Shown here: positions 7,392 through 15,473 of the stretch, in pieces | Layout of the letters: each line of letters begins with the position of its first letter | Position numbering within the stretch: the first letter of the stretch is position 1 | Assembly: GCF_000716605.1 (NCBI RefSeq) | Contig: NZ_JNXE01000002.1 | Coordinates: forward strand, 372,001-436,000 | DNA from: Streptomyces sp. NRRL F-525 | GTDB taxonomy: Bacteria > Actinomycetota > Actinomycetes > Streptomycetales > Streptomycetaceae | Reading direction: 5' to 3' | Length of the DNA stretch: 64,000 nucleotides | Notes under the pieces: generated by a model | Databases searched by the model: none | What the model was told of the DNA's origin: nothing | The model's input: only the letters and a program-made list of their open reading frames with translations | Made by a program: the position numbers and the translations under genes

Positions 7392-9808
7392 CCACCGTGC
7401 TGGAGGTCCGCGGTCTGACGGTCACTCTCGGCACGTCACCTGTGGTGCGCGGTGTCGACCTCACCCTCCGCCGCGGTGAAGTCCTGGGCCTGGTGGGCGA
7501 GTCGGGCACCGGCAAGACACTCACGGCGCTGGCGCTGATGGGCCTGGCCCCGCCGGGTGCGCGGGTCGGCGGTTCGGTACGACTCCTGGGCGAGGAGCTA
7601 CTAGGCCTAGCGGCACGGGAGTTGGCGCGGATCCGCGGCCGCCGCATCGCGATGGTCTTCCAGGACCCGCTGCATGCCTTCACCCCGGTGCGGCGGGTCG
7701 GCGACCAGATCGCGGAGGCGCTGCGCATCCACCAACACCCGCGCCCACGGCGGGAGTCGGCGCAGCGGACGGCGGTGGAACTGCTGGACTTCGTAGGGGT
7801 GCCGAGGCCGGGGTGGGCGGCACGCGCGTACCCCCACCAGCTCTCCGGCGGGATGCGCCAGCGGGCGATGATCGCGATGGCGATGGCCAACAGCCCCGAC
7901 GTCCTGATCGCGGACGAGCCCACCAGCGCGCTCGATGTCACCGTCCAGGCCCAGGTGTTGGAGGCCCTGGCCGCCGCCCGGCGCGAGACGGGCGCGGCGC
8001 TGCTCCTGGTCACCCACGACCTGGGGGTGGTCGCGGGCGCGGCGGACCGGGTCGCCGTCCTGTACGCGGGCCGCATCGTGGAAACGGGCCCGGTGGAGGC
8101 GGTCCTGACCCGCCCCCGCATGCCGTACACCCTCGGCCTGATCGGCTCGGTACCCCGCCCCGACGCCCGCTCCCCCCTCACCCCGATCCCGGGCACGGCC
8201 CCCACGCCGGGCAGCACGCCCCCCGGCTGCGCCTTCGCCCCACGCTGCCCCCTCGCGGAACCGGACTGCGTCACCTCGGACATCCAACTCCTGGGCGTGG
8301 ACAGCCCGTCCAGGGCAGGCCTGGCGGGCATCGACGCCCACGAGGCGGCTTGCCGCCGGGTCCGGTTGGTGTCGCAGCGGACGGCGGTGGAACTGTTCCC
8401 GCCGAGCGGGGAGGCGGGAGGGGATGCGCGGGGCGAGGGAGGGGTGGAGGGCCCGGCGTTGTTCAGTCCTGACGACGGGGGCCCAGGGTCGCCGAGTCGG
8501 GCCTTGCCACCCGCACCGGGGTCGCTGGAACGGTCCACACCCGGTGACAGGAGCCCAGGGCGCCACAGAAACACCGCACCGTCCACGCCCCGCACCGGGA
8601 ACCTCTGGCCATGGAGGCGCAGCACACCTCCCGCCTCCGGCAACGAGAACCCAGGGTCACGGACGCGCCCCACCCCGCCCCTCCCGAATCCGCCACGCCC
8701 CGCACCCTCACTCCCCCAACCAACCCCACCCGAACTCGTCCTCCGCGTAACCGGCTTGGCCAAGTCCTACGTCCCGTCCAGCGGCCGGCGGCGTCGCGAG
8801 CGTGCGGTCGTCGCCGTGGAAGAGGTCGATCTGGAGGTCCGCCGCGGTGAGACCCTCGCGCTCGTGGGCGAGTCCGGCGCCGGCAAGTCCACGGTGCTCA
8901 TGGAGATCGTGTCGCTCGCCGCGCCGGAGGCGGGTGTCGTGGAGATCCTCGGGCAGGACGTCTCACGGCTGACCCGGCGGACGGCACGGCTGCTGCGCGG
9001 GGCCGTGCAGATCGTGCCGCAGGATCCCATGTCGAGTCTGGATCCGCGGATGCCGGTGGGCGACATCGTCGCCGAGCCGCTCCACGCCCGGCGCGTGCCG
9101 CGGGACGTCGTGGCGTCACGGATTCCGCGGTTGCTCCGGCAGGTGGGGCTGGACGTGGGGGACGCGGAGCGGTATCCGCATCAGTTCTCCGGCGGGCAGC
9201 GGCAGCGGGTCGCCATCGCCCGCGCGCTGGCCGTCGAGCCCGCGTTGCTGCTGCTCGACGAACCCGTGTCCGCGTTGGACGTGTCCGTGCAGGCGCAGAT
9301 CCTGGATCTGCTGCTGCGGCTCAAGCGGGAGTTGGGGCCCGCCTATCTCCTCGTGTCGCACGACCTCGCCGTGGTGCGGCAGATCGCCGACCGGGTGTCC
9401 GTCATGTACGCCGGGCGGACCGTGGAGACCGGGCCCGTGGACGAGATCTTCGACGCGCCCCGGCATCCCTACGCGCGGGCCCTGCTCTCGGCCGTCCCGC
9501 TGCCGGACCCGGTCGCCGAGCGCGCCCGGCGCCGGATCGTACTGCCGGGCGACCCTCCGTCCGGGGTGCCGGTCACGGCCGGATGCCGGTTCCTGGCCCG
9601 TTGTCCCGTCGCCGCGCTGCTCGCGCCGGGGCGGCGTGCGCGGTGCGAGGACGAGATTCCGCGGGCCGCTCAGGTCACCGTCGCCGGCACGCACACCGTG
9701 GCCTGTCATTTCCCGCACGGCGGAATGCCCTGGCAGCACATACGGACAGACCGGGGGACGTCCGGCAGGCCGTCGAACCAGCCGCCGGACCGTCCACCGG
9801 TCCACTGA
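7388..9808 (+). CDS. Fused DppD-DppF peptide ABC transporter ATPase
   Basis: Two complete ABC ATPases are joined in one 806-residue chain. The first half has Walker A GESGTGKT (residues 37-44), signature LSGGMRQR and Walker B VLIADEP, then the oligopeptide-type C-terminal Cys region (CAFAPRCPLAEPDC). The second half starts near residue 447 with GESGAGKS, FSGGQRQR and LLLLDEP, and ends with its own Cys-containing tail. A Pro/Gly/Thr/Arg-rich linker of roughly 115 residues (about 332-446) separates them and looks unstructured. DppD and DppF are usually separate proteins. The TTG start is chosen for its TTGA overlap with the permease stop; a GTG three codons later is possible. Confidence 0.9.
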   Translation: MTTVLEVRGLTVTLGTSPVVRGVDLTLRRGEVLGLVGESGTGKTLTALALMGLAPPGARVGGSVRLLGEELLGLAARELARIRGRRIAMVFQDPLHAFTPVRRVGDQIAEALRIHQHPRPRRESAQRTAVELLDFVGVPRPGWAARAYPHQLSGGMRQRAMIAMAMANSPDVLIADEPTSALDVTVQAQVLEALAAARRETGAALLLVTHDLGVVAGAADRVAVLYAGRIVETGPVEAVLTRPRMPYTLGLIGSVPRPDARSPLTPIPGTAPTPGSTPPGCAFAPRCPLAEPDCVTSDIQLLGVDSPSRAGLAGIDAHEAACRRVRLVSQRTAVELFPPSGEAGGDARGEGGVEGPALFSPDDGGPGSPSRALPPAPGSLERSTPGDRSPGRHRNTAPSTPRTGNLWPWRRSTPPASGNENPGSRTRPTPPLPNPPRPAPSLPQPTPPELVLRVTGLAKSYVPSSGRRRRERAVVAVEEVDLEVRRGETLALVGESGAGKSTVLMEIVSLAAPEAGVVEILGQDVSRLTRRTARLLRGAVQIVPQDPMSSLDPRMPVGDIVAEPLHARRVPRDVVASRIPRLLRQVGLDVGDAERYPHQFSGGQRQRVAIARALAVEPALLLLDEPVSALDVSVQAQILDLLLRLKRELGPAYLLVSHDLAVVRQIADRVSVMYAGRTVETGPVDEIFDAPRHPYARALLSAVPLPDPVAERARRRIVLPGDPPSGVPVTAGCRFLARCPVAALLAPGRRARCEDEIPRAAQVTVAGTHTVACHFPHGGMPWQHIRTDRGTSGRPSNQPPDRPPVH

Positions 9809-9842
9809 GCCTGAAGTGCCGTTCGTCCGTACGGGCGTCGCC

Positions 9843-9995
9843 TCAGCAGCAGGCACCGCTCGCACCGCTGGACTGTGCGATGCCTTCGCGCAGGGGATGG
9901 GTGGTGGCACCCGAACCGTTCAACCAGAGTCCGCTCGTCACAAGTCCACCTACGAAGACGACGATTGCTATGAGCGTGAATACTTTGATGCTCAT
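9843..9995 (-). CDS. Small exported or membrane peptide (50 aa) ending in Cys-Cys, candidate signal peptide precursor
   Basis: A 50-codon ORF starts at an ATG preceded by the strong ribosome site GGAGAGGAG with six bases spacing. The product starts MSIKVFTLIAIVVFVGG: one Lys and then a hydrophobic segment to about residue 25. A hydrophilic tail of 25 residues follows, with THPLREGIAQSSG and the C-terminus GASGACC. A signal-peptidase-like SGA site lies at residues 28-30, so a mature peptide of about 20 residues is conceivable. It is divergent from an XRE-TPR regulator, the arrangement expected for a peptide-receptor pair. Alternatives are a small membrane toxin or a bacteriocin-like peptide. 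I do not recognise a named family. Confidence 0.75.
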   Translation of the reverse strand: MSIKVFTLIAIVVFVGGLVTSGLWLNGSGATTHPLREGIAQSSGASGACC

Positions 9996-10013
9996 GAAAA
10001 TCTCCTCTCCGAG

Positions 10014-10041
10014 CATTTACGGATGACCATTTACGGATGAC
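10014..10041. repeat. Perfect 14-bp tandem repeat upstream of the peptide gene
   Basis: CATTTACGGATGAC occurs twice head to tail. The copy nearer the peptide gene ends about ten bases before its ribosome site, so the repeat lies in the 5' leader or core promoter of that gene. It could be a regulator site or a recent slip duplication. Confidence 0.85.
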
Positions 10042-10043
10042 GC

Positions 10044-10086
10044 GTTGACAAGATGAGTCAACAAGAACTTACTCAATCAGTCAAGT
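10044..10086. promoter_or_regulatory. Candidate operator cluster (TTGAC/GTCAA half-sites)
   Basis: GTTGAC (10044-10049) and GTCAAC (10057-10062) form an inverted repeat with a 7-base spacer. A second, imperfect palindrome follows, with ACTTACT and AGTCAAGT as arms. TGAGTCAA and TCAGTCAA recur 23 bp apart, about two helical turns. The cluster overlaps the -35-like TTGACA facing the XRE gene. Binding by the XRE-TPR protein is inferred, not shown. Confidence 0.55.
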
Positions 10087-10286
10087 ATTAATCTCGCAAA
10101 AGACGATCTCGAAAAGCGGAATGCCCTTACCCATATGAAATCTGAATTAGCGTCAATTCAAAAAATGCCAGTCCAGACCACTTCGCGCCAGCGAATCGAT
10201 CATGCCAACTCCATTGGATCGTGGGCGACTTACTGGTAACGTTGATCTGTCATCCCGGTGGTCATAGCCACCTCCAAGGAGCCCAC

Positions 10287-11642
10287 ATGGACCCCCTCGA
10301 AAACACGACGACGACAGGGCTGGGCGAGCGCATCCGGCTGCTGCGCGGCAAACGTGGCCTCAAGCAGCAGGATCTGGCGTCCAGCGAGATATCGGCGAGT
10401 TACATCTCCTTGATCGAATCCGGCAAGCGCGCCCCCTCGGAGTCCGTGCTCGCCGCGCTCGCGGAGCGCCTCGGCTGCTCCGCGGAGTACCTGCGCAGCG
10501 GCCGGGACGACCACGAGCTGGAAGAGGCCCGGCTGCGGCTGGCCTTCGGCGAGATGGCTTTGCGCAACGGCAGCAACGGCGAGGCACTGCAAACCCTCAG
10601 CGAGCTGCTGACCAGGCCCGCCCTGCTGGACGTCTCCATGACCCGGCGCGCCCGCATGGGCCAGGCCTCCGCGCTGGAGAAGCTGGACCGCACCGAGGCC
10701 GCCATCGCGGTCCTGGAAGAGCTCTACCGCGACCCCGACCTGGCCCCGGGTTCCACCGAGTGGTGCCAGACGGCGGTCGCCCTGTGCCGCTGCTACCGCG
10801 ACGCCGGCGACATCACGCTCAGCATCGAGATCGGCGAGCGGGCCATGTCCCGGCTGGACGCCCTCGGCCTGGACGTGACGGTCGACCACGTCCAGCTAGG
10901 CGCCACGCTCATGGCGTCGTACCACATGCGCGGTGACCTGACCCGGGCCCAGCTCATGGGCGGGAAGCTCCTCGACGCCGCCGACAAGCAGGGCGCGCGG
11001 GCCGCCCGGGGCGCCGTGTACTGGAACGCGGGTCTGGTGGCCCGCTCCCGCGGCCAGCTCAACGAGGCCATGGCCCTGGTGGAGCGGGCGCTCGCGCTGA
11101 TGTCCGAGGACGACAACCTCCGTCATCTCGCCATGCTCAAGATGAACTACGGCTCGCTCCTGCTCCAGGTCGACGAGCCCGAACCGGCGCGCGGCAAGCA
11201 GCTGTTGGAGGAGGCGCAGCAACTGCTGGCCGAGGTGGGCAACGCGCCGGAGCTGGCCCAGTGCGAGATCGGGCTCGCCGACGCGGACGCGATGCTCGGG
11301 CACTGGGACGAGGCCGCGGCGCACGCCGAGCGCGCCCTCGGGCTGACCGGCACCGAGTCCCGCATCCAGGCCGTCGGCGCCCGGGGCACGCTCGCCGAGA
11401 TCCAGCTGATGCGCGGCAACTTCGACCAGGCCGCGCAGTATCTCCAGGCCGCCACCCGGCAGTTGCGCCAGTTCCGGCCGTCCCACCAGGTGGCGCTCAA
11501 CTGGCGTTACCTGGGCGACCTGTGGAAGCGGCAGGGCAACACCGTCGAGGCCCTCAAGGCGTACGACCGGGCCCTGTCGGCGGCCGGCATGGCACCGCAC
11601 CGCGACCCCAGCCAGATCTTCACCGAGCAGCACCGTTCCTGA
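10287..11642 (+). CDS. XRE-family regulator with TPR domain (RRNPP-like architecture)
   Basis: This 451-residue cytoplasmic regulator has an N-terminal HTH_3 domain (about residues 12-66, with KQQDLASSEISASYISLIES as the recognition region). A long all-helical array of degenerate tetratricopeptide repeats follows to the C-terminus, for example WNAGLVARSRGQLNEAMALV and YLGDLWKRQGNTVEALKAYD. In Firmicutes, HTH-plus-TPR proteins such as PlcR, Rgg and NprR are receptors for imported peptide pheromones. Here a small secreted or membrane peptide gene lies divergently next door, across a repeat-rich control region. The ATG is supported by AAGGAG at seven bases. The peptide-receptor role is inference; many Streptomyces HTH-TPR proteins have no known ligand. 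Confidence 0.9.
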   Translation: MDPLENTTTTGLGERIRLLRGKRGLKQQDLASSEISASYISLIESGKRAPSESVLAALAERLGCSAEYLRSGRDDHELEEARLRLAFGEMALRNGSNGEALQTLSELLTRPALLDVSMTRRARMGQASALEKLDRTEAAIAVLEELYRDPDLAPGSTEWCQTAVALCRCYRDAGDITLSIEIGERAMSRLDALGLDVTVDHVQLGATLMASYHMRGDLTRAQLMGGKLLDAADKQGARAARGAVYWNAGLVARSRGQLNEAMALVERALALMSEDDNLRHLAMLKMNYGSLLLQVDEPEPARGKQLLEEAQQLLAEVGNAPELAQCEIGLADADAMLGHWDEAAAHAERALGLTGTESRIQAVGARGTLAEIQLMRGNFDQAAQYLQAATRQLRQFRPSHQVALNWRYLGDLWKRQGNTVEALKAYDRALSAAGMAPHRDPSQIFTEQHRS

Positions 11643-11718
11643 GCTCCCGGCCGCATTCCCGAATCCGGCCGGGTTCCCTACCGTCCAGGTGGAGTTCAGC
11701 GCGTGGGCGGCGCCGCGC

Positions 11719-11766
11719 AAAGGCATGGACCATTGGCCGTCGCACCTGGTAAAGGCATGGACCATT
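11719..11766. repeat. Direct repeat AAAGGCATGGACCATT, 32-bp period
   Basis: The 16-mer occurs exactly at 11719-11734 and 11751-11766; both copies continue with a near-identical GCCGTCG. It lies in the 397-bp gap after the XRE-TPR gene. The GGACCA core is reminiscent of half of the GntR/DasR-type site TGGTCTAGACCA, but symmetry is lacking. Function is unknown. Confidence 0.8.
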
Positions 11767-11829
11767 CGCCGTCGAACGGCCCGATGGGGCAGGCGACGCG
11801 GTTCCGTTTCCGGCCGGATCCGAGCCCTC

Positions 11830-11870
11830 CGAACCCCCCGCCTGGACGAGTGTCCGGGCCGGGGGGTTCG
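11830..11870 (+). terminator. Probable terminator of the XRE-TPR transcript
   Basis: CGAACCCCCC and GGGGGGTTCG are perfect 10-bp arms with an inner GCC/GGC extension around a short loop. The hairpin stands about 190 bp after the regulator stop. No T-tract follows, which is common in Streptomyces. Confidence 0.6.
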
Positions 11871-11998
11871 TCATGTCTCCGTTCGACGGGTGCGGACGAC
11901 GCAACCGGTCATCGCCCGGAGGCCACCGGAATTCCGCTCCCTTTTCCGCCTCCGGAATTTCCGCCGCACGCTCCGACGGAATTCCTTATTCGGCCCGT

Positions 11999-12035
11999 GT
12001 GTTCAATTCCCGTTGGGTGACCGGGAATTGAACAC
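11999..12035. terminator. Perfect 14-bp hairpin after the maltokinase gene
   Basis: GTGTTCAATTCCCG and its exact complement flank a 9-base loop, five bases beyond the maltokinase stop on the minus strand. It most likely terminates the glgE-mak transcript. Several other GGAATT-containing short repeats lie in the preceding 100 bp (11929-11985). Confidence 0.75.
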
Positions 12036-12039
12036 GGGG

Positions 12040-13461
12040 TCAGCGAGAGGTGTTCGCCAAGCGGTGCACGGCGGCGAGCGGGATCGGCAGCCGCTCGGGG
12101 CGGAGCCGGGACTCGTACACGGCCTCGTATACGGCCTTGTCCGCCTCGAAGGCGCGCAGCACCACGGGCTGACAGTGCGGGTCCTCCCGGCCGGCCGCCG
12201 CGTAGCCCTCGACGAACGCGCGCCGGTTGCGCACCGCCCAGGCGGACGCCCGGCGTCGCCTACGCAGCCGTCGCGCGGGCGAGGCCTCCTCGGCGTCGGC
12301 TGACTCCAGGCCCGCCAGGCCGGTGCGGGCCGCGTAGTCGAAGGAGCGCAGCATGCCGGCGACGTCCCTCAACACCGGTTGCGGCAGGGCGCGTTCGGCG
12401 GCGGTGCGGGCCGGCTCGCCCTCGAAGTCGACGATGCGCCAGCCGTCGGCGGTGCGCAGCGCCTGGCCCAGGTGCAGATCGCCGTGCGTGCGCTGGGCGA
12501 ACACGGGGTTGCCGCGCCCGGCGATCCGGGCGTAGTCGTCGAAGAGGGCGCCGATCCGGGTGGTGTAGCGGGCCAGCGCCGGGACCTCCTCGGCGGCCTC
12601 CTTCAGCCGCATGTTCATGCCCGCCGCCTCCTCGGCCACGTCCTGGGCGGTGAGCCGGCTGCGGCCGAACGCCTTGTCCAGCGCGCCGTGCACCTCGGCG
12701 ACGGCCCGGCCCAGGCTGTGCGCGTGCGGGGTGAATCCGCCGCCGGCCGGTACGCCGCGGCCAGCGTCGTCCATGCAGTCGCTCGCGTGCCGTACCGCCT
12801 CCTCCCAGCCGTCCCGGGCGTCGGGCAGGAACTCCTCGACGAGGCCGAGCACCAGGCCCTCCGCGCCGGGGGCGTCGCTGTGCAGGGCGCCGTAGAGGCG
12901 GGGGGTGCGGGCGCAGTGTTCCCGGGTGAGGGCGTGCAGGGCCTCGACCTCGGTGTGCGGGCCGGGTTCGGGGCGGCGGAAGATCTTGAGGAGGATCTGG
13001 CCGCCGTAGGCCACGGCCGTGTTGCTCATCTCGCCGTCGAGCGGGTGGGGCACGAGGCCGACGGGGAGCGGATAGCGGCCGGTGCGTTCCAGGCGGGGGC
13101 CGGGGCTCGCACCGGCCCCCGCCAGTTTGCGCAGCAGCAGTCCGAGGAGGGCACCGTCGGCGAGGGCGTCGTAGACCCGCCAGCCCTGCCAGGGGCCGGC
13201 CGGGACGGTGGTGATCGCGGCGGGTTCGAGGCGGCCGGGGAGCTCGGGCCGCAGGCCGAGCAGGAGTTGGTAGTGCAGGGTCTGGCCGTCGGGGCGGCGG
13301 GCCGCGACCACGGCGTGCAGCAGCAGGGGCGGTTCGTCGCCGAGCGCGGAGGCCGCGCGGGTTTCGAGGCGGGCCCCGGTGAAGCGGGCGTCGAACCAGC
13401 GGCGCCCCTCCAACCAGGGGCCGAGGGCCGGGAGCAGGGGTTCGAGGATGCCGTCGCTCAT
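12040..13461 (-). CDS. mak: Maltokinase (Mak/Pep2 type)
   Basis: This 473-residue kinase phosphorylates maltose to alpha-maltose 1-phosphate, the donor used by GlgE. It has the maltokinase N-terminal cap (WLEGRRWFDARF at residues 16-27), a phosphotransferase-like core with the catalytic loop HGDLHLGQ, and the metal-binding IVDFEGEP motif. Length fits actinobacterial Mak. The ATG overlaps the GlgE stop as ATGA, so the two products are made together. A basic RRLRRRRR stretch near residue 390 is unusual and may be a loop. Neither treS nor glgB is in this operon, so free maltose rather than a TreS-Pep2 fusion supplies the substrate here. Confidence 0.93.
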   Translation of the reverse strand: MSDGILEPLLPALGPWLEGRRWFDARFTGARLETRAASALGDEPPLLLHAVVAARRPDGQTLHYQLLLGLRPELPGRLEPAAITTVPAGPWQGWRVYDALADGALLGLLLRKLAGAGASPGPRLERTGRYPLPVGLVPHPLDGEMSNTAVAYGGQILLKIFRRPEPGPHTEVEALHALTREHCARTPRLYGALHSDAPGAEGLVLGLVEEFLPDARDGWEEAVRHASDCMDDAGRGVPAGGGFTPHAHSLGRAVAEVHGALDKAFGRSRLTAQDVAEEAAGMNMRLKEAAEEVPALARYTTRIGALFDDYARIAGRGNPVFAQRTHGDLHLGQALRTADGWRIVDFEGEPARTAAERALPQPVLRDVAGMLRSFDYAARTGLAGLESADAEEASPARRLRRRRRASAWAVRNRRAFVEGYAAAGREDPHCQPVVLRAFEADKAVYEAVYESRLRPERLPIPLAAVHRLANTSR

Positions 13462-15446
13462 GATCCCTCCGCGGGTGTGAGCACGTGCGCGACCTGGTGG
13501 GCCGGATCGAGGCGTACGTAGGTGGACTCGCCCCAGGCGTAGGTCTCGCCGGTGAGTTCGTCGCGCAGCTTGAGCGTGCCCTCGGCGGGCAGGCCGAGGG
13601 CGGCCGGGTCGCAGGTGACGGTGGCCTCGTGGGCGTGGTGCGGGTCGAGGTTGACGATCACGAGCACCAAGTCGGTCCCACCGTCGGGGAGTTCGACGCT
13701 CTTGGTGTAGGCGAGGATCTGGTCGGAGTCGGTGCTCTGGAGGCGCAGGTTGCGCAACTCCTGGAGGGCCGGGTGCAGTCGGCGGAGCCGGTTGAGCAGG
13801 GTGATCAGGGGTGTGATGGTGCGGCCCTCGGCTTCGGCAAGTGCCCAGTCCCGGGGCCGGAGTTGGTACTTCTCCGAGGCGAGGTAGTCCTCCGTTCCCT
13901 CCGCCAGCGGGGTGTTCTCGCACAGCTCGTAGCCGGCGTAGACGCCCCAGCTCGGGGCGGCGGTCGCGGCGAGCACGGCCCGGACCTCGAAGGCGGGTCT
14001 GCCGCCGTGCTGGAGGTAGGCGTGCAGGATGTCGGGGGTGTTCACGAACAGGTTGGGCCGCAGGAACCCGGCACTGTCCAGGGCGAGTTCGGGCAGGTAG
14101 TCGGTCAGCTCCTCCTTGGTGTTCTTCCAGGTGAAGTAGGTGTACGACTGCTGGAACCCGGCCTGCGCCAGCGCGTGCACCATGGCCCGGCGGGTGAACG
14201 CCTCGGCCAGGAACAGCACATCGGGGTCGGTGGAGTTGACCTCCGCGATCAACCACTCCCAGAACTGCACGGGTTTGGTGTGCGGGTTGTCCACCCGGAA
14301 GATCCGCACGCCCAGGTCCATCCAGTGCCGCACGATCCGTAGCGCCTCGGCGTACAGGCCCTCCGGGTCGCCGTCGAAGTCGAGTTGGTGGATGTCCTCG
14401 TACGTCTTCGGCGGGTTCTCGGCGTACGCGATGGAGCCGTCGGCGCGGTGGTGGAACCACTCGGGGTGCTCGGTGAGCCAGGGGTGGTCCGGTGAGCACT
14501 GGAGGGCGAAGTCCAGGGCGACTTCCATGCCCAACTCCCTTGCTGTGGCGATGAAATGGCGGAAGTCGTCCTCGGTTCCGAGGTCAGGGTGGATCGCGTC
14601 GTGGCCGCCGTGCCGGGAGCCGATGGCCCAGGGTGAGCCGACGTCGTCGGGGCCGGCGTGGAGCGTGTTGTTCGCGCCCTTGCGATGGGTCGTGCCGATC
14701 GGGTGGACGGGCGGGAGGTAGACGACGTCGAAGCCCATCGCGGCGACGGCGGGCAGCCGCTCGGCGGCACTCCGCAGTGTGCCGCCGATGGGGCGGCTGC
14801 CCGCCTGGACCACCGCTCCCTCCGAGCGCGGGAACAGCTCGTACCAGGAGCCGACGAGGGCGCGCCGGCGTTCGACGCGCAGGGGCAGGGGCCGGGAGGC
14901 GGTGACCAAGTCACGCAGCGCGTAGCGCCCCAGGGCGGCCGTCACCCGGGGGGTGGTGACGGCGGACAGCCGGGCCGGAGGGGGGCCCAGGGTGTCGCGG
15001 AGCGCGGCCACGGCCGCGGTGACCGCCTCCCGGCGGTCCGATGCGGTGATGCCGAGGGCCGCCCGTTCGTGCAGCAACGCGCCCTCGGCCAGGGTGAGTT
15101 CGGTGTCGACATCCGCCTCGATCTTCAGTGTGGCGTCGTGCCGCCAGCTCTCCAGCGGGTCGGCCCAGGCCTCGACGCGGAAGGTCCAGGGACCCTCCGT
15201 GTCGGGCACCACGGTGGCCTGCCAGCGGTCGGCGTCCTCGTCGACGAGGGTCATCGGGACCCGGTGGGCGGGGCGCCCCGCGGGATCGTGCAGGACGACG
15301 TCCGCGGCGACGGCGCCGTGGCCCTCGCGGAAGACGGTGGCCGTGATGTCGACGTGTTCTCCCGTCACGGCCTTGGCGGGCAACTCCCCGTCCCGCACGC
15401 GTGGTTGGACGTCGAGGACGGGGATGCGCCCGGTCACCGGTGTCAT
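13458..15446 (-). CDS. glgE: Alpha-1,4-glucan:maltose-1-phosphate maltosyltransferase GlgE
   Basis: This GH13_3 enzyme of 662 residues extends linear alpha-1,4-glucan with maltosyl units from maltose 1-phosphate. The N-terminal beta-domain is followed by the (beta/alpha)8 barrel. VVYLPPVHPIG is near residue 241, the nucleophile Asp lies in RIFRVDNPHTKP (about residue 386), and the acid/base Glu in VLFLAEAFTR (about residue 415). SWGVYAGYELCEN is also family-typical. A strong ribosome site (GGGGAGGAG) precedes the ATG. It sits 27 bp after a DJ-1 gene in the same orientation and is translationally coupled to maltokinase, the enzyme that makes its substrate. Confidence 0.97.
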   Translation of the reverse strand: MTPVTGRIPVLDVQPRVRDGELPAKAVTGEHVDITATVFREGHGAVAADVVLHDPAGRPAHRVPMTLVDEDADRWQATVVPDTEGPWTFRVEAWADPLESWRHDATLKIEADVDTELTLAEGALLHERAALGITASDRREAVTAAVAALRDTLGPPPARLSAVTTPRVTAALGRYALRDLVTASRPLPLRVERRRALVGSWYELFPRSEGAVVQAGSRPIGGTLRSAAERLPAVAAMGFDVVYLPPVHPIGTTHRKGANNTLHAGPDDVGSPWAIGSRHGGHDAIHPDLGTEDDFRHFIATARELGMEVALDFALQCSPDHPWLTEHPEWFHHRADGSIAYAENPPKTYEDIHQLDFDGDPEGLYAEALRIVRHWMDLGVRIFRVDNPHTKPVQFWEWLIAEVNSTDPDVLFLAEAFTRRAMVHALAQAGFQQSYTYFTWKNTKEELTDYLPELALDSAGFLRPNLFVNTPDILHAYLQHGGRPAFEVRAVLAATAAPSWGVYAGYELCENTPLAEGTEDYLASEKYQLRPRDWALAEAEGRTITPLITLLNRLRRLHPALQELRNLRLQSTDSDQILAYTKSVELPDGGTDLVLVIVNLDPHHAHEATVTCDPAALGLPAEGTLKLRDELTGETYAWGESTYVRLDPAHQVAHVLTPAEGS

Positions 15447-15473
15447 GGTGGACTCCTCCCCGCTCGGATCCCG

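Larger units (their letters stand above)
9996..10286. promoter_or_regulatory. AT-rich divergent control region between the small peptide gene and the XRE-TPR gene
   Basis: This 291-bp gap is much richer in A+T than the surrounding DNA. It holds a 14-bp tandem duplication next to the peptide gene, a cluster of TTGAC/GTCAA half-sites, and the regulator's ribosome site AAGGAG (seven bases before its ATG). A perfect -35-like TTGACA at 10045-10050 faces the regulator, but its -10 partner is weak. The density of repeats suggests autoregulation of both genes by the XRE protein. Confidence 0.6.

Noticed and set aside
9116..9910. A 264-codon minus-strand frame overlapping the ATPase tail and the small-peptide gene
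   Set aside because: Different reading frame from the 50-aa peptide, no ribosome site, and it runs antisense to the conserved ATPase domain. The peptide frame has the good ribosome site.
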